A DNA stretch of 64,000 nt from Ooceraea biroi (lineage: Eukaryota; Arthropoda; Insecta; Hymenoptera; Formicidae): the NCBI RefSeq assembly GCF_003672135.1, contig NC_039510.1, positions 12,214,001 through 12,278,000 of the forward strand, given 5' to 3'. A program made the position numbers and the translations under genes. How positions within the stretch are numbered: the stretch's first letter is position 1; each line of letters starts with the position of its first letter. The notes under the pieces are model-generated. The model searched no databases. It was not told the origin of the DNA and worked only from the letters and a program-made list of their open reading frames with translations. Below are positions 35,040 through 49,600 of the stretch, in pieces.

Positions 35040-38000
35040 AGAAACCGCTCACCGTCAGTGGTCTGATAGCAGGAGGTACGCGTGTTTCATGCTTTCCTGT
35101 TACACTGCAACTCGAAAGTTGTGCCTACTGCGAATTCCAAGGCGACCACACGGTCGATAAAGCTTCGTCGATCATATGCTAGCCTGATCGCCGACAAAAT
35201 GTATTGTCACTTGATTGTCAATCGGGTTTTTACCGAGGTCATTATTAACACCACGTTACTCTTATTATAGCCATTCTGTCGTAGAAAGGAACGAGTTTAG
35301 ACGAGCGGTCCCGAGAAATAACCGTCAGTTTGCGTTGCATAGGGTCAGTTTGCGTCAGTTGCGTAGGGCTCAGTCCAGATCGCGGTGGGCTCCTTATTTT
35401 TTCGCGCATTTTTACAATACAATATCGAAAAAATCTACGTAACGTCTTCTTTATAAAAAAAATATAACGAATCTGCATCTTTAAATTTGTAATAATTCTT
35501 GAGCATTCTTTCCACATTTTGTAATTTAAGCGTTTGGGATACTGAATGTGTAAATATTTGTTGTTTAATTTAGTACGTTCATAATAATCGATGCGGGTAA
35601 ATCAATTAATACACCCAATGCCTTTGTCTATTTTTTAAAGATTCGTTAAGCCGTAATGAATGATTCAGATTAGATGCGGAGAGATAAATCTCTGACAATG
35701 TTTAATTTACTCTAGATTTTTTTTAAATGAAGTGGCAACCACGAAATTATTTGGATCGATGTCACGCGACTTTAGTGAGTTTCTGTTCTCCTGCTTCGAT
35801 ATATAAAATTTTTCAGGGAAAAGCTTGTAATTTTGGTAGATTTAACGAAATGTTCAGGAAGATATGATGTAAAAAACAGCAATTCCAACTGTAAAATTCT
35901 ACAGTTGAGCATATAAAACTATTATAATGGAGATATAGGTTACTGAACATTATGTTATACAAAAATGTGCATGACAAGACAAAAGCGGGGAATCTCATAT
36001 TTAAGTAGAACGAATTGATTACATTAAATATATAGATATATAATATTCATCCACATATATATGTGATACTACCATTATCAAATATCAAATATAATTATTT
36101 TAGAGACCTATACATATATGAAATCATAATCAACTATTTTTGTTCTCACCCAGCATTGCATGCTTTTGTATAGAAAATTCACGCTAATTATGCAGAGAAA
36201 ATATAAATATCTTGCATGTTCGCAGCCTGCAAAGATATTATTTTAGATATATTGTAAAATAAACGTTCCAAAAATGCGTCTGAAAGAAGCGAGTTAACTT
36301 TCACGTGAGAAAAATTTTCGATAACTTTAGAGACGTGGCGAGTTTCTCATGAGATCATGTAACTTTACACAGCGCGACTCGATGCCACGCGTGATCGCAA
36401 AATTACTCGAGATTCACTAAGCAACGTAAGAATATTTTTCGACGATTCGTAGTGTTTTAGCGTGTGTTATCCAGATGGTCACACTTGACTGAAGTTACCC
36501 AGTCAACGTCACTAGGAGATTAGATTCACCGAGAAGTCGTTGTATTACGAAAACAGGGCCAGAGATCGATATTAATAAAAATTCAATTTTTCTCACGCGA
36601 ACTGCGATAATCTCGAGCTATTGATTTGCACGTTATACGTCGACAAACGCGTAATGCACAATATATAATATGCAACGAAATGGAACTTTGCGTTCTGTTT
36701 TATATGTTGCTGGTACTAGTGCTCCGGTATTTCTAAAATAATAATAATTTCGCATTACACGTTTAATGTCACTAATTACAATAGTATACTTTTATAAATA
36801 CAACTAACGATTATTATCGATACAACTAATCATTTTACGATACGCACAAAGTACAAAGATTTTATTTATCGAGAGAGAAACTGCATTTGATGAAGTATAT
36901 ATCTTGACTGCTAAAATAATAATTACAATAGTCTAATAAATGCACTTTCGTGCATGCTATGTTGTTGAATCACGTGAAATAATAATATAATTGAGAATAT
37001 TATAGACACTTCATTTATATCTAAATATCAGAACAATGTTTTTCGCTTCCATCCAATTTTTTTTATATATTTCACTTTTTATTAATTTTAGAGTCTTTAT
37101 TCTCCTCATCTTTATTATTTCTTTTATAAATAATCTTGTATCTAATTCGTATCAAATAATTGTATCACTCCGACATGTGTATTTATGACGGAGCACTTTG
37201 ATATATCACAATTACGCTACTAGGGTACGCTGTATATCGGGACCGAAAGAGAAAGAGAGACGGAGTGATAGGAGTACACTGGCGATCCGTCGTCTTCCTC
37301 GCGAATCTGCTCTCCTGATAAGCGAACTCACCGTGCGCGTCGCGTGACACCACGTTCGCAACTGACACGCTGCATCATACACGCCGTCCAACATCGTCAT
37401 TAGCAATACGTAACGCTCACCAATCCATCATATAACAACTGTAGGTTTACGCTGCAGTGTGAGTGCAGTCGACAAAGTATCAGAGCAAAGTCTTAGTACT
37501 TTCAACTCAATTCATCTCCATAGACTAATTTTCATACCAATCAAAAATAAGAAAACAATAATTCTTAACAGTGTCATCAAGCATTGATACCAAACGTAAC
37601 AACATGTTCATCTACGAAGAGACGCACATAAATACACATACACACACGCTCATATTAACAATTTAACGTTTCTCTATTATTATCGCAATAGTTTACAAAA
37701 AACTAAATCCGCAGCGGCCGCGTAAGTTAGCAGAAAGCATCCGATTTTTATTCTGACGACGACTATATGCGTCCAGCGCTAGGACAAGGCGTCAGACATG
37801 CGAGCCGCGTAATGCGCGCAGGAAGTTCCTGGCCGCGTCTGTCAACCCACGGCGAACCCACGAGGTAGTGTTCCTTACTCTCTTGCACACCTTCTGCGAA
37901 CGTGGCTATTTCTGTCTGTCTATCCCGAGCCACGCTCGGGCGTCCTCGTCGACGTCGTTGGGGGAGCGGCGCGGCCATCAAGCGCGGAATCTGCATGGAA

Positions 38001-41000
38001 TATGCATGCGAGCAACGTGCGAAGGAAGGGTTCGGGAATACCGTCAGGCCTTCGAATTGGCGAACCACGTAGCAAGGCAGCATCTTCGGCGAGGAAGTGA
38101 TTCGCAAATTCGCGCCGCACTTTCTCGCGACGTCGAGCACCGCGTGCATGTGCATGCATGCATGTTCCGCGTGTGCTTGCGGACGTATTATGTGTGCATG
38201 TGATTCCCAACGGAATTCCGTCCATCGGAATCCCGTTTATTGATCCGCCTCGAGGGGAGATAAACTTCCGGCGGAAGCGCGACGCGATCTCCATAGACTT
38301 CCATTGCTCTTTCCGGATAATAAGGTATAGATCGGTTGCTCAAGATCTTTCTTCGTCATTCGATGTATGATTTGTAGTGGTGAGTATGGTGATGAGCTGT
38401 TATTTTTTATCTTTGTATTTAATTGGCATTTATTAGGTATTGCGAATTTCGGACATATAAGATCCGTGTAAATTGTTTGAATGTAGACTTGGTTCATCGA
38501 TTATTTTATCACTTCTGAGATAAGGAGAAAGATTAACGACACGATAGCACGATTTTCTTCAATTACAGATAGGTATTTTTTTAAATATTTTTACCTGCGA
38601 AAATGGCATCAAATATCGCGTAATAGAATTTCCAGTGTCCAATCGCAGTGCAGTGAATTCAGGAAGAGTGTAGTCAGACGCACGTCCGACGCACAAGAAG
38701 CTTCAAATGTGATATGCGCGCGCGGATGAATCCGAAGGATGTGCGCAATGTTCAACAACGCCGAGATGCTATTAGGCAAGCATGAAGCTGAGGACTCCAC
38801 CACCAGTACAGTATTTCTCATGCGTTCAATCTTACAGATTAATGAAAATCTTAGAGCAGTTCATGTCAGGATGAAAGAAGAATAGCAGTGCGAATCTAAC
38901 GAAAGAGAAAATAAAAGTTACAAAACGATAAATTTCGTGGCCGAGTTGCGCCATCAATACAGGCAATCTTGCGGAAACGGATCATGTTGCTGGATGCTTC
39001 GAGAACCGCCGCAGTGATCAGATAAGTGACGTCGCTGGTCAAACGGTTTAGAGAGCCACGCAGGGAATAACCTGTTGAGCAATATCAGCTTTCTTGGGAT
39101 CCGGCGATCAGGAGAGAGCATAAGTGTGCTTGTGGTCTGCTTGCGGCTTGTGCCAGCAGTGGCTCGCAGATTACACAGCGATTCCTCAGCGATACGGATG
39201 TATCGACGCAAATAGCACTGTTCAACGAACATTTTCTCCGAGATATAATAATAGCATATCCTTGTTGCCTACCGCGCAAGCACGTCTATGATTGAACATC
39301 GTAACATAAAGCGCCATTACAAAAATATTGCGTGACCAGATTGAGACACGTATTTGCAAGCTGTGAACGCTCTCATTAAATGACTCGGCTCTCTGAATTA
39401 TGCGTGAAAATAATTAGGGTAATTAAATCCTTATGCAACGCTCGGGTCAAGTATATAAGTGTGTTTCTATCCTATTCGCGGAGTGAATCTCATGATCATC
39501 AAGATTATGGCACACGACGACAATACGGATAAGCATTAGTGCAGGTCAAGATCGCTGCGATAAGAGCAAACGTTGTAATTACGGTAATGAGATCAAAGAA
39601 TCAAAGGAAAAAGAGATTCATTCGTATGCAGGTTGTCGCTATATCAGCTGCTGCGCTTTGGAGAACGTGCTGGAAGAGATCCCAATGGGACACAGAGTGT
39701 CTTATACTTTTTGGTAGGCTGAACCGGTCGGGTAGCCAGGTCGCAATTAAATCTCCATCAGAATACGCAGGACAAAGAGCAAGCGTGCCGGTTTCTTTTG
39801 GTGGGGATGATGGATAGTGCCCAAGTTTCCATCAAGTAAAGCACTCTACCAGGCAAGCATGAATGGCCGTTGGTGGAACGGTGGTATCCTTCAACTGTTG
39901 GGCTGCAGCGATTCTCATTTAGTGAACACTGCGAGTGCTACTTTCGTGACATGAAGTAGAATATTATTGAACGAGTAGAATGCTAAAGTTCTCACACTAA
40001 AGCTCACATGTTATAAGATAATTTTGCAATAATCATTGTTATTGATCCCTCGAGGATTCCCATAACATATTACAATTGTGGAAACAATGTGGAAATGTGG
40101 CATAAACATGTATTCTATTTTCAATGAATTTTGTATAAACAATTTATTATTCCAATTTTATTTCAAGCCAATTTTTACTTAAATTTCTAATTTTTTTAGC
40201 TACCAAGATTTCACAATTCTCTCCAGAGAATAAATTTTACTCTGCTTTTACGTCATAGCTCATTACAATATGTTTATCTCGCTTGAATTGTTTTGTACCT
40301 GTACGTAATATCGTGCAAAACACGCGAATGTCGGCCACTCTGCTATTTTTCATCGAGATTCATCCTGATGCAACACGCGAGCGAGGCTGCGTGGCATTTT
40401 GTTTGGATGCACTTTCGTAAAACTCTGGGGCAGGAGAGGGAGAGATCGATATATCAGTTTAACTGACATTGCAGTTTTCGCATTTAAAAATGACGTTCCT
40501 TTCAATTGGGCGCGACAGACGCGACAGGGTGCGGTTTGGCGTGTATACAGAGCTCTACTAAACTGCTCGGGTGAGCTTCGCAAATAGAGAACAGTCATAA
40601 AAGTTTGTTCAAATACTTCGGCAACGTTCTGTAACGATGCGAGACGACGCAGCAAGCTTAACTTGTCTTCGCTGCATGGCAAATGACAGATCGAGCTTAG
40701 CGCTTGAAAGGTTTAGGTGCGCGTGGATATCAAAATGTCAGTGTCGCACATATCTCGAGTATGGTATATCTTGCAACGATGGCTGATGATTCTCTATCTC
40801 TCTTCCTCTTCCCCTAATTCTCGTTCTTTTTTCCTCTCTATAGATATGTGGATTTCCTATGGCACACAGTCAGTGTATATCGTAAGTGGCTGCGGTATTC
40901 GGTTAGTCAGATCGATGAGGCGCCGTCGTCGTGGCGCCTCGTAAACGCCCAGCCTCTGCCCTCTTCGACAAATTCTTCGTCCCTAGGTCTGTTTCTTTCC

Positions 41001-44000
41001 GCCGATTATCCTCGTGCAATTGTTTTTTCATTTCGTAGTTAATTCTTTGTGTAATGAATTTTTCAGATTTTTTGATTTTCTGTTGCTTCGCTGGAAATAT
41101 TTTTCAAGCCTGGCGAGATCTATTGCTTGCGATTAATTTTATCGTGTCATAATATTTACCTTGCGAATAATGTGAGCATGAAAAAGATGTCTGCGTAAAG
41201 ATTTATGATTCTTCATGATTGCAAAACAAATGTTCCATAATTTTTTTATATTTCTATTCAGTTGTCAGTTTTCTGTTCACGCCTCGGCGTACATTTTTGC
41301 CGATTTGACGCTATAGTTTAACGCGGGACGTATTTTTATTGCCGGCTTTATCAATGTCATTTCGGCATTTCGCGTGCGAGAAATATGAATTTTCGACTTT
41401 CTCCGTTATTCTCTATTATTCACTATAAAATGCGCGAACGCTCGCGTCGATAGTCGGATTACGTCGTCGCAACATGGCACGTTTGATCCCGCAGGCTTTC
41501 ATTCACGAATCTAATATTATATTTGCACCGAATGCGTACTGAACACGTGGAATTGAAACCCGGAATGAATAGCCGCATTTAACATTTAATGCGCGACACG
41601 GACCAATAATTTTATACGCTGCCGTACATACATACATTTTAATCAACGTTGCAAACAAGATAGAGATTTCTATTTTCCAGCCGGGCGTTGGATGGTAGTT
41701 GCAAGTTTGCAAGTTAATTAACTGTTGGAGAGACTCGCCGGACGAAAACTCGAACGCGAGAATGAGATTGAGCTTCAGGTGCAATTGCGAGCCGCCTTCG
41801 CGCGATTAGCCGATAATCACGTGCTTAATTCGTACTGTCTTTCCGTTATCAACACCGGTATATCGGAGAATCTCTTTTCTCCCTGATATCCTTATCGGCA
41901 CGTTCGTCGAAACATCGTCCATTTCGCATGCGATATCAGAATAATCGAGGAATGGATCGGCCTCTGAAGCGCGCACCTGTGCAGGCGTCGCAGGCGGAGG
42001 TGAACGCGCTTTATCGCAAAACGAGTTAAATGCGGAATCAAGGTGGAGGAAAGGGAGGAGGATGAGGGTGAGGAGGGGAAAGTTAAAGGAGGAAGAGACG
42101 GCAAGATCATGAGCGTGCGGTTAATGGAGGTATCGCGTCACTGAATGCGCCAAGGCGCGGAGAACGCGACTCGTGCGATGCGATAATGACCACCATGCAA
42201 ATATCGTTGCTCTTAATAAGCATATGTGTTACCGAACGGCTTTGCCGAAGCCTCTCGTGTCTCGTTACGCCTCGCCAGGCGGCTGTCGGTCATCGACTCT
42301 TTAATTAGAATTTTAATTGTGCACCAGAAGTCTTTTTCTGTTTTTTTCTCTCTCTTTCTCTCCATCTCTCGTTCGTATTAAGTATTAAGCACCTCGAGTA
42401 TATCCGCACGATGGAGGAAGTATTAAAACGTTTCGATTCATGCGGTCTAATTACACTGGCTGACCCCAATCCTTTGATTTTTAATCGCAGATCATTTTTC
42501 TTCGAGGGATCAATCATACATCGTGTCAAGTGTATATCTTGGGATTGCAATATGTTATAATTGAATTAATAATGAAATTAATTGTTGTTCGTTAGTGGCA
42601 CCTCATAGTCCAACTTGTCAGAGTTGTGTCCGTGATGCGTATGTATAACGATATCGTATTTTTAACTGTTAAATGCTTTGGACAATCTACCTGGCATTAA
42701 AGTAGGTTGTATCTCTGAAGTGCAGCTTGACCTATGTGCTTAATTCAGCTTTTGTTGTCTTGCTCATTGTCTCGTAACTGGCAACGAATTGTTCTCGTGT
42801 CCCTGATCATCAGCGGTCATCGCAATGCATTTACGCGACATAAAGCTGTGCTCCATTCGGTAACGACGAATTTTGTGAAAATTATTCTTTTGTATCTCTC
42901 TGTTAGAGTCACATTGCAAATTATTGATATTGTTAATAAAAAGAAATAATATAAAATTAAATGGACGGTTAAAATGAAAAGTTGAGAAAAACGAATAATT
43001 ATAATACAGGAAATTGATCAAAAAAATAACATTCTACTTCAGTTCTTGGCTAATCTTTTGTTTTTATACATGAACAATCATATAAAACAATATAGTCTTC
43101 CCTCTTTTCTTGTTCATTGCACTTGTTCTATAATAGGTAACAACATATCATTCATTACGACTTTCAGTGATAATATTTATAATAGCATCAACGTAACAGT
43201 TAATTTATAAAACATCATCTTCGACTATTGAAACCTGTATCCAATCTGACATCGCACTTTAATAGTCGCGGATTATCGGCAAAATTCCATATTCGATTTG
43301 GCGGAACGAGCCGGATAATCCGCTTAGCCCGCGCGATAAGAGCAATAGGGAGAGTTACGCCGGGAATGAATGCATCCCGAGATATGCTAGTAGCCTGTAA
43401 CAGTGCTGTCGGGTGTAAGCGATAATTATTGAGCCGACTCGGCCGGGGCGATTACATTAATCTGTAAATTAATTCGCCCAGAAGTCGCGCGTGATAAGCG
43501 CGATGCGATCGCGTTGGTGTTCCCGTAACTGCGCGTAAATTATACACGGATCCGCGCGTTCAGATTATTGTACGGGAAACGCGCGTAGGAACGCGCGGAA
43601 TCACGTAAGCGAAAGAAATTACGATAGCAGGCCGGGCATCGTACGAAACTGCCGAGGAAAAATGACACGAGGAAGAAATAGATCGCGGTGAGCACGCACG
43701 GAGAGCGTTGCACCTGATGCGCGCGCGAATCGATTCGCTCGTTTTTCAAGAGAATTGACTTGACCTTTAGCGTAACGTAACACCTCCACGTCGTTGGTGA
43801 ACTGGAAATTACGAGATATATTCTGTATATATGCAATTAATGTGGACCGCTTTGCCGATCGTAATCATACGACCGTAATAAATTTCGGTGAGCAATGAGC
43901 GCACGAGCGCCTGTTCCGTGACTCGCGCAACGAAACACGCACGAGACACAATATGCAGATATCTTACATGAGATTTCTTTCATTATTATTCGTGTATTAA

Positions 44001-45150
44001 TTAAAATCGCCTGCTCTGATTATCCCGAAATCAATGTCTTCGGTATCCTCATCATTCTCGCTGCACCGCCGAGAAAGAGAGAGGCATCTTCCGCACGACC
44101 AGTTGCAATCAATTTCTCGGATGCACCGTCACGCTTGCAGTAGCTTGGTTGCAATATTGCGTGCGTGCTTGCGAAAATATTGCAAGTGCAAGACCACGGG
44201 CGACCACCGGCGTGCCGATTATTAATGCAGGCTATCGTCTCGATTCTTTACGGAGAGTCAGGATAACTTTCCCGGGGGGGAAATTTTTTGCTCTTCTTCG
44301 GACGCCGTATTCTCTCGCGATTTTTTCATTTCCGCCCTAGAACACCGGACTAATTTAGCCTCCGGTCACGAGATTCAATTAGAGACAAGCGATCTCGCTC
44401 GTAATTCATCGATAGCGCTTTTCAGAAATCCTCCTGTCGGAAGAATCTACGGCTATTGATGTCTGAACATTATTTCTCTGGGGCGAAGCAATCTTGTTCC
44501 TGTGCAAGCATAATGTAACTTTCGTAGGAGATAGGAGATAAGAGGCTCGTTCCGGGAGGGTTGCTTCGTGACACTTGATACCCACTAATTGGAAGGTGTG
44601 GATACCCCGTTAAATTGAAGTACCAAATTGTAGTCACGCCACGAAGAGAACGCAGGTGCGTGGATGTAAGCGCTGAATGTAAGAAGAAGAGAGGGATGCG
44701 GCGCGAAGGAAGATCGCGCTTCTCGGTGAAGCGGAGAAAGGCGCAAGGGGGTTGCTATATACTTCGGTTTCTGATGTTCTCAACACGGTTAGTAAGGGGC
44801 GCCGGTCAATACTAGCACCTCACAGTATAAACCAGTGCCGTAAAAAGTCTGGTCCACGCCCTGACTACTACCTCGTATGTGATTACTATTTCTGCAATTT
44901 TTCAGAAGTGCGATTTCGCGGGCGCTACATTCGCTTGGAAAGCTTGGAGGAAGGAAAGCTTACTTCAGATACGTCTGCAAATTTAAGATCGAAATGTTAA
45001 TGTATATAGAATAATAATGTATGTAGAATATAATATCTCCTTTCGGGGAATGAACAGAGGAAGTCTTTTCGTGGACTTTCCTTGAGCATATTTTCAAACC
45101 TAGTTATGTAGTATATTTTAATAGTTTTCCTTCTGCACATAAATAATATA
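35040..45150. other. Long non-coding stretch (10 kb)
   Basis: No exon with family resemblance was found on either strand. Composition swings between AT-rich parts (35.5-37.2 kb, 41.0-41.3 kb) and CpG-rich parts (37.7-38.3 kb, 43.2-44.4 kb). The many frames of 60-130 codons in the GC-rich parts come in overlapping sense and antisense pairs, as expected by chance. It may be intergenic DNA or the intron of a large gene. Parts such as 43250-43600 look unique and balanced in composition and could be regulatory. Confidence 0.5.
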
Positions 45151-45154
45151 TAGA

Positions 45155-45283
45155 TTATCCCGTCATCAACATTACTGGATACTCATTATCCGTACGATAA
45201 TGATTACGAGTACGATAATCATTATCCGATAACATTACCTATTGTTATGGGATAATGTGAACAATAGTCATGTTTATATTATC
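45155..45283. promoter_or_regulatory. Dense cluster of GATAA/TTATC motifs
   Basis: Eight GATAA or TTATC words occur in 129 bases: 45155, 45186, 45196, 45214, 45222, 45228, 45251 and 45279. They fall on both strands and include close inverted pairs around 45186-45200 and 45214-45226. By chance, with equal base use, about 0.25 would be expected. Homotypic clusters of this kind are typical of GATA-factor enhancers. The target gene is unknown. Confidence 0.4.
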
Positions 45284-48200
45284 TGTATCTATAAATAAAG
45301 ATACAAAATCATTAAAAGATTTATTTTATAAAATGTTTTCTAGAAACGTTGGAGAAAGGAAACGAACGTTTCATCTATAATACATATGTAGAAGCTGACT
45401 TGGATGCTGCAGTGAAGTCTGATTTGCATTGTAGGTTTGCAGATTCCGACACCGCGTTACGATACTGGGAATCGCGGGATGCACTGCGGCAATTGAAACC
45501 GTTCGGCGGATCGATAAATCGGCGACCGCGATCGTAACGTCGGGATCCCTTAATCCGTGACGCGTCGCGAGACTCGCGTCACATCGGCCCCGGGCGATGT
45601 AAATCTATCGCGAGATTCGCGCACGAGCGGAGAGAATCCAGGAAAGAATTCCGCGGCGCGAAGCAGATGCAAACTGCATTCGTTCCGGAGGCGTTGTCTC
45701 GTCTCTCAGCGTTGCAGAGTGTTACCGCTATTGCGAACGACGTACTGGTACCGCCGTAGGATACAGTTAACCGGGTAGTAAAGACGCAATTAGTGACGCA
45801 TAAATCACGCATACGTAATTACTGTCGTCTGTTCATCACCGCTTTCAGCGTGAATCTCGTTGGCACGAGATGTCTCGACGAACAGTTGAGAAACGAGATC
45901 CATATGAATATTTAGATATTAATTATTTGCGCGAGATTTTTTTAAACAAGGAAGATGATTTGATACGAATTATTGATACAGTGGAATTGGTCGGTCTAGA
46001 AAATTGGCAATTTCGTTGCGCTTTATTGCCAATTCTTCATTAAAAGTCTCAACACCATGCGCCTCAGATATATTAGTTAGGTAAACTTCTCGTCCGCCAA
46101 ACTTTAGCAATGCGTGCATAAATTATAAACTCATCGTCAGCTGAAATAGGTTTTGCTGAGAGCTTTAAAATCCAATTACGTTCAAATGCGCCTTCTAAAT
46201 TAGAAGGTAATTCGATTTCCGCTGCGGTAATTCGAATTTCTTCACGTAATGTATGATTTCTAGAAATATATTTCTGGGGAAATGATTAAGTGCATATCTA
46301 TGATTCTTTCTATATATAGTACAGGTAAAGGTTTGCTTCGTATACGTTCCGATCGTATGCTCCAATAAAAAATTTATCAATCCTCTTTTGCAAACAAGAC
46401 ACGTGCTCAAACAGTTACGGTATCGCGTATCGCCGCTGTTTGAAACTTAAATGTTAAGGAGGAGTTTAATGCACGGCTTAAGGTCACATTTCTCGCGAAG
46501 CATAAATTTAACTTTGTCGTACTGTTTTAAGTTGGAGGTGACGCAAATGAGTTCTCCAATAAACGCGGACGGCGACGCGTTGAAAAATATGTTTCCGCTT
46601 TCTCTTGCGTATACATCTCTTGCTACAAGACGTTACTCGCTTGCACATCCATCTTTAATAACGTATTTTTCCTAAGTGAAAATCTCTAATAGTTGCGAAT
46701 AGATGCACGAAGAGAAAATAAATGGATTTTCTCGGGTTTAACTTAAGAAAAATGAATAGACAGCGTAATCTTATTCTTCGTTTCGTGCCAATAAATTCTA
46801 CTTTACTGATATTACAACTGACTTTCTTAGGAATATCGTGTAGATTCGTGATTTTTAATTTCCGTTATAAAATCTCGCATTTGCAACTCTACTAACTCAC
46901 CATTGCAATTATACGTGTATATGATGTATACGAAGATGGTGCTAGGAGCAACGTAAACGTTCAGTTGATTGAAGAGCGATTAGAGTCAATTATACACGGT
47001 GGCTTCATTACGTTCTCGTTCGAATGCCTTCGTTACGTTAGAATACCTCCAACGAACCGCACAAGACGGTGTTTCGGCTGCGTCAGGAAGTATTATGAGT
47101 GTGCTGAGTGAATAGGTGCATTGGCAGTGCAGTCACGTCCTCGGCTCTGCAGAGTTGCTCAAAAGTTCCTCCGAGACCCTCGGGTACTCAGGTTTGCTTG
47201 CGTATCACGCAGGACGAACGAGAATTTTCAGTTGTTAAATTATAGTTTACGTTGTGTCCTCTCGCGCGATCAGGCGATAGGAATGTCTCTGACTGCAAAT
47301 TGCATGTACGAAAAATTGAACGAACGTTTGAGGCACGTAAGGATAACTCTGGAAATTTGAGAAATCGCGTGACGCTCAAGATATCTCTTAATTAGCGAGA
47401 AAAAAGAGAACTAAAACGGAAATAGTTAGCGATGTCGGAAATTAACATCTAAGGAACTAAAATTGGTAGGTGGAATCCTGAAGAAAATTAAACGGGAACT
47501 ATTCTCAACGGAAATTGTTTCCATTATTATTACTTACGAGCGTGTTATTACGCGCGGTATTACGGTATTACAATTTTTACGAGCTGACGTAACGAGGCGG
47601 TTTTGTTTTATCGCGCACTCGAGCGCCTCCGAGCCCGAGAAGTCGACGTGCGACGTACGATCATTAGGAGACTGTGAGAACTCGCTTTCAGAAGTTACGA
47701 AGGATCGTTCAATGCACGTCCTCACTGCAATGCGACAAGTATGCATGACATGGCATAAATCGTCTTATAATAAACTTATATTTTGCATTCTCGTACCGTT
47801 ATCAAACTGTACCGTCATCTCTCTGTACTTCACTGCCATTGGTTTGTGCACATGTGCACATCGTCAGTCTGCTCGCACAAACAACTATGAGCCATCAAAA
47901 TTGAAGCATTAAACTTGCACTGTATAAGAGTTTACTGGTAACCCTTTCGGCATCGATATCGTTGTAGCAATACATCAACTGCAGGATCAAGAATCCATTA
48001 ATGTTGCATCCTTGACGCAGATACATTGTTTAGTGACCTCGGTGCACCACGAAACCTTTCATTAAGCAAATAGCATGAAAGTGCAATAATTGCTGCGTAT
48101 CATGCGTCAAGTCTACAGTAAAATGACTCATGTACGGCGACTTCGTCGCAATATCGACGTATATTTGCGACGTGCTCGTGAAGAATATCTCAGTTTGTTC

Positions 48201-49600
48201 GGAGAGCAAATCCGGAATTTGAAAACATATGGCAGAAAACCTCGCGGAGGAAGAAAGGAAAACAGGGAACGAACGAACGCGATAATTTGGAATCCACCGA
48301 GATGCGAAGGAGACGGAAAGTGAAGTTTGAGAGGCGACGTTTTCTCTTTTCGCACGAACTTCCATCAATGTCCGGCATCCTCCCGATCTCCGTGGGGTGA
48401 GGGGTAAGTCTTGCTCGTAAAAAGCGTCGGAACTTCGCGAATCCGCTTTGCGGAACTTTCGCGCGCGCTACAGCAACACCTTTGCGATGCATTATTCGAG
48501 CCGTCATGCGGAATCGAGTCGGAAGGAAATTCTTCAGATGTGAGAGGTAACCGCAGATCTCCCTCCCCCTCTCTTCATCACACGTTTTCCGCATGCCGAT
48601 GGTCATCTCTGGTTATCCTTCACGCGAAATAAAAACGTGAAAGTATTGATCTTCCGCTGTATTTCTGCCTGATTTCCTATCGGATCGATAAATTCGTGAT
48701 GTCCGGACGAAACTCGTCGGCGAAACTAAAACCTTCCAGTTTCTCTGATAATTCAACAAAGTAATACATTACTCAATTTCTACTTGTCATTAAACCGCAC
48801 CATTCCATCTCGCTCCGAGCTATTCCTCGCAAATGAGCGAGGTCACGCAGCTGGGTCACTTAATTTCATCAAGTCCGCGATTCACCAAGCAAAACTCGTA
48901 TTGACTCGGAAATACAAATGTTGGATATGTCAGGAGCGGTAATTCATTTCGCTTTAATCCCCGCGGAATTAGTTTGTACGCGAGATAATCCTCGGTCACG
49001 TTCTAATCATGACTCGGGACCAAAACGACGATCACTAATTGACCCTATTTATTACCCACTCTATTAAGAGACACGGTAGTGTCTCGCTCCAAGTTCACGC
49101 GCAAAGCGACGCTCGAGCTGCAAGACCGCTCCGGAACTATTATAACGCGAAGCAACTAGTGCACCCCCGTTATCAGATCTCGTTAACGACTGCACGGATC
49201 AATGCTCAATCGTTAGCTGAAGATTAATTTACATAACTAAACTGTTCTTATTTTTGCTGTACTCTACTGTGAAGATATTTTGATGCAAAGTCATTATCAA
49301 AATTTATATGACATCCTTACATCATACACTAATGCAATGTTTATTATGTTTCTATTAGAATAAAGTAGATGGATTAGCATTACCCTCCTATCCCGTATAA
49401 CTTCCGAGACTGCATGAGACACGCCCGTCTGCCGATCGACCCGATCCCCGTTATCCTGAGCGCGCGAATCGAAGATTCCGCAACGCGTGTCTACGCACGC
49501 ACGCTCCAACCCTTATTCTCTTTATTAATTCTGTCCTTTTCTTCCACCGACAATTTCTTCCCCTTCTTCTTCACCTCCGTTTGAGGAGAGAGAGCTCAAC
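45284..49600. other. Non-coding stretch upstream of the CpG island
   Basis: No gene is recognised. The longest frame (47463-47912, +, 149 codons without a good ATG start) has no family resemblance. GC content rises towards the CpG island at 49.6 kb. Confidence 0.5.

Noticed and set aside
37763..38294. Overlapping sense and antisense frames of 110-130 codons
   Set aside because: Several frames are open at once on both strands in CpG-rich DNA, with Arg/His/Cys-rich composition typical of chance frames.
38600..40700. Possible odorant-receptor pseudogene
   Set aside because: Broken frames with some hydrophobic stretches suggested one, but I could not find any conserved receptor motif on either strand.
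47463..47912. 149-codon plus-strand frame
   Set aside because: No good ATG start, no family resemblance and no splice context; AT-rich part with no stop by chance.
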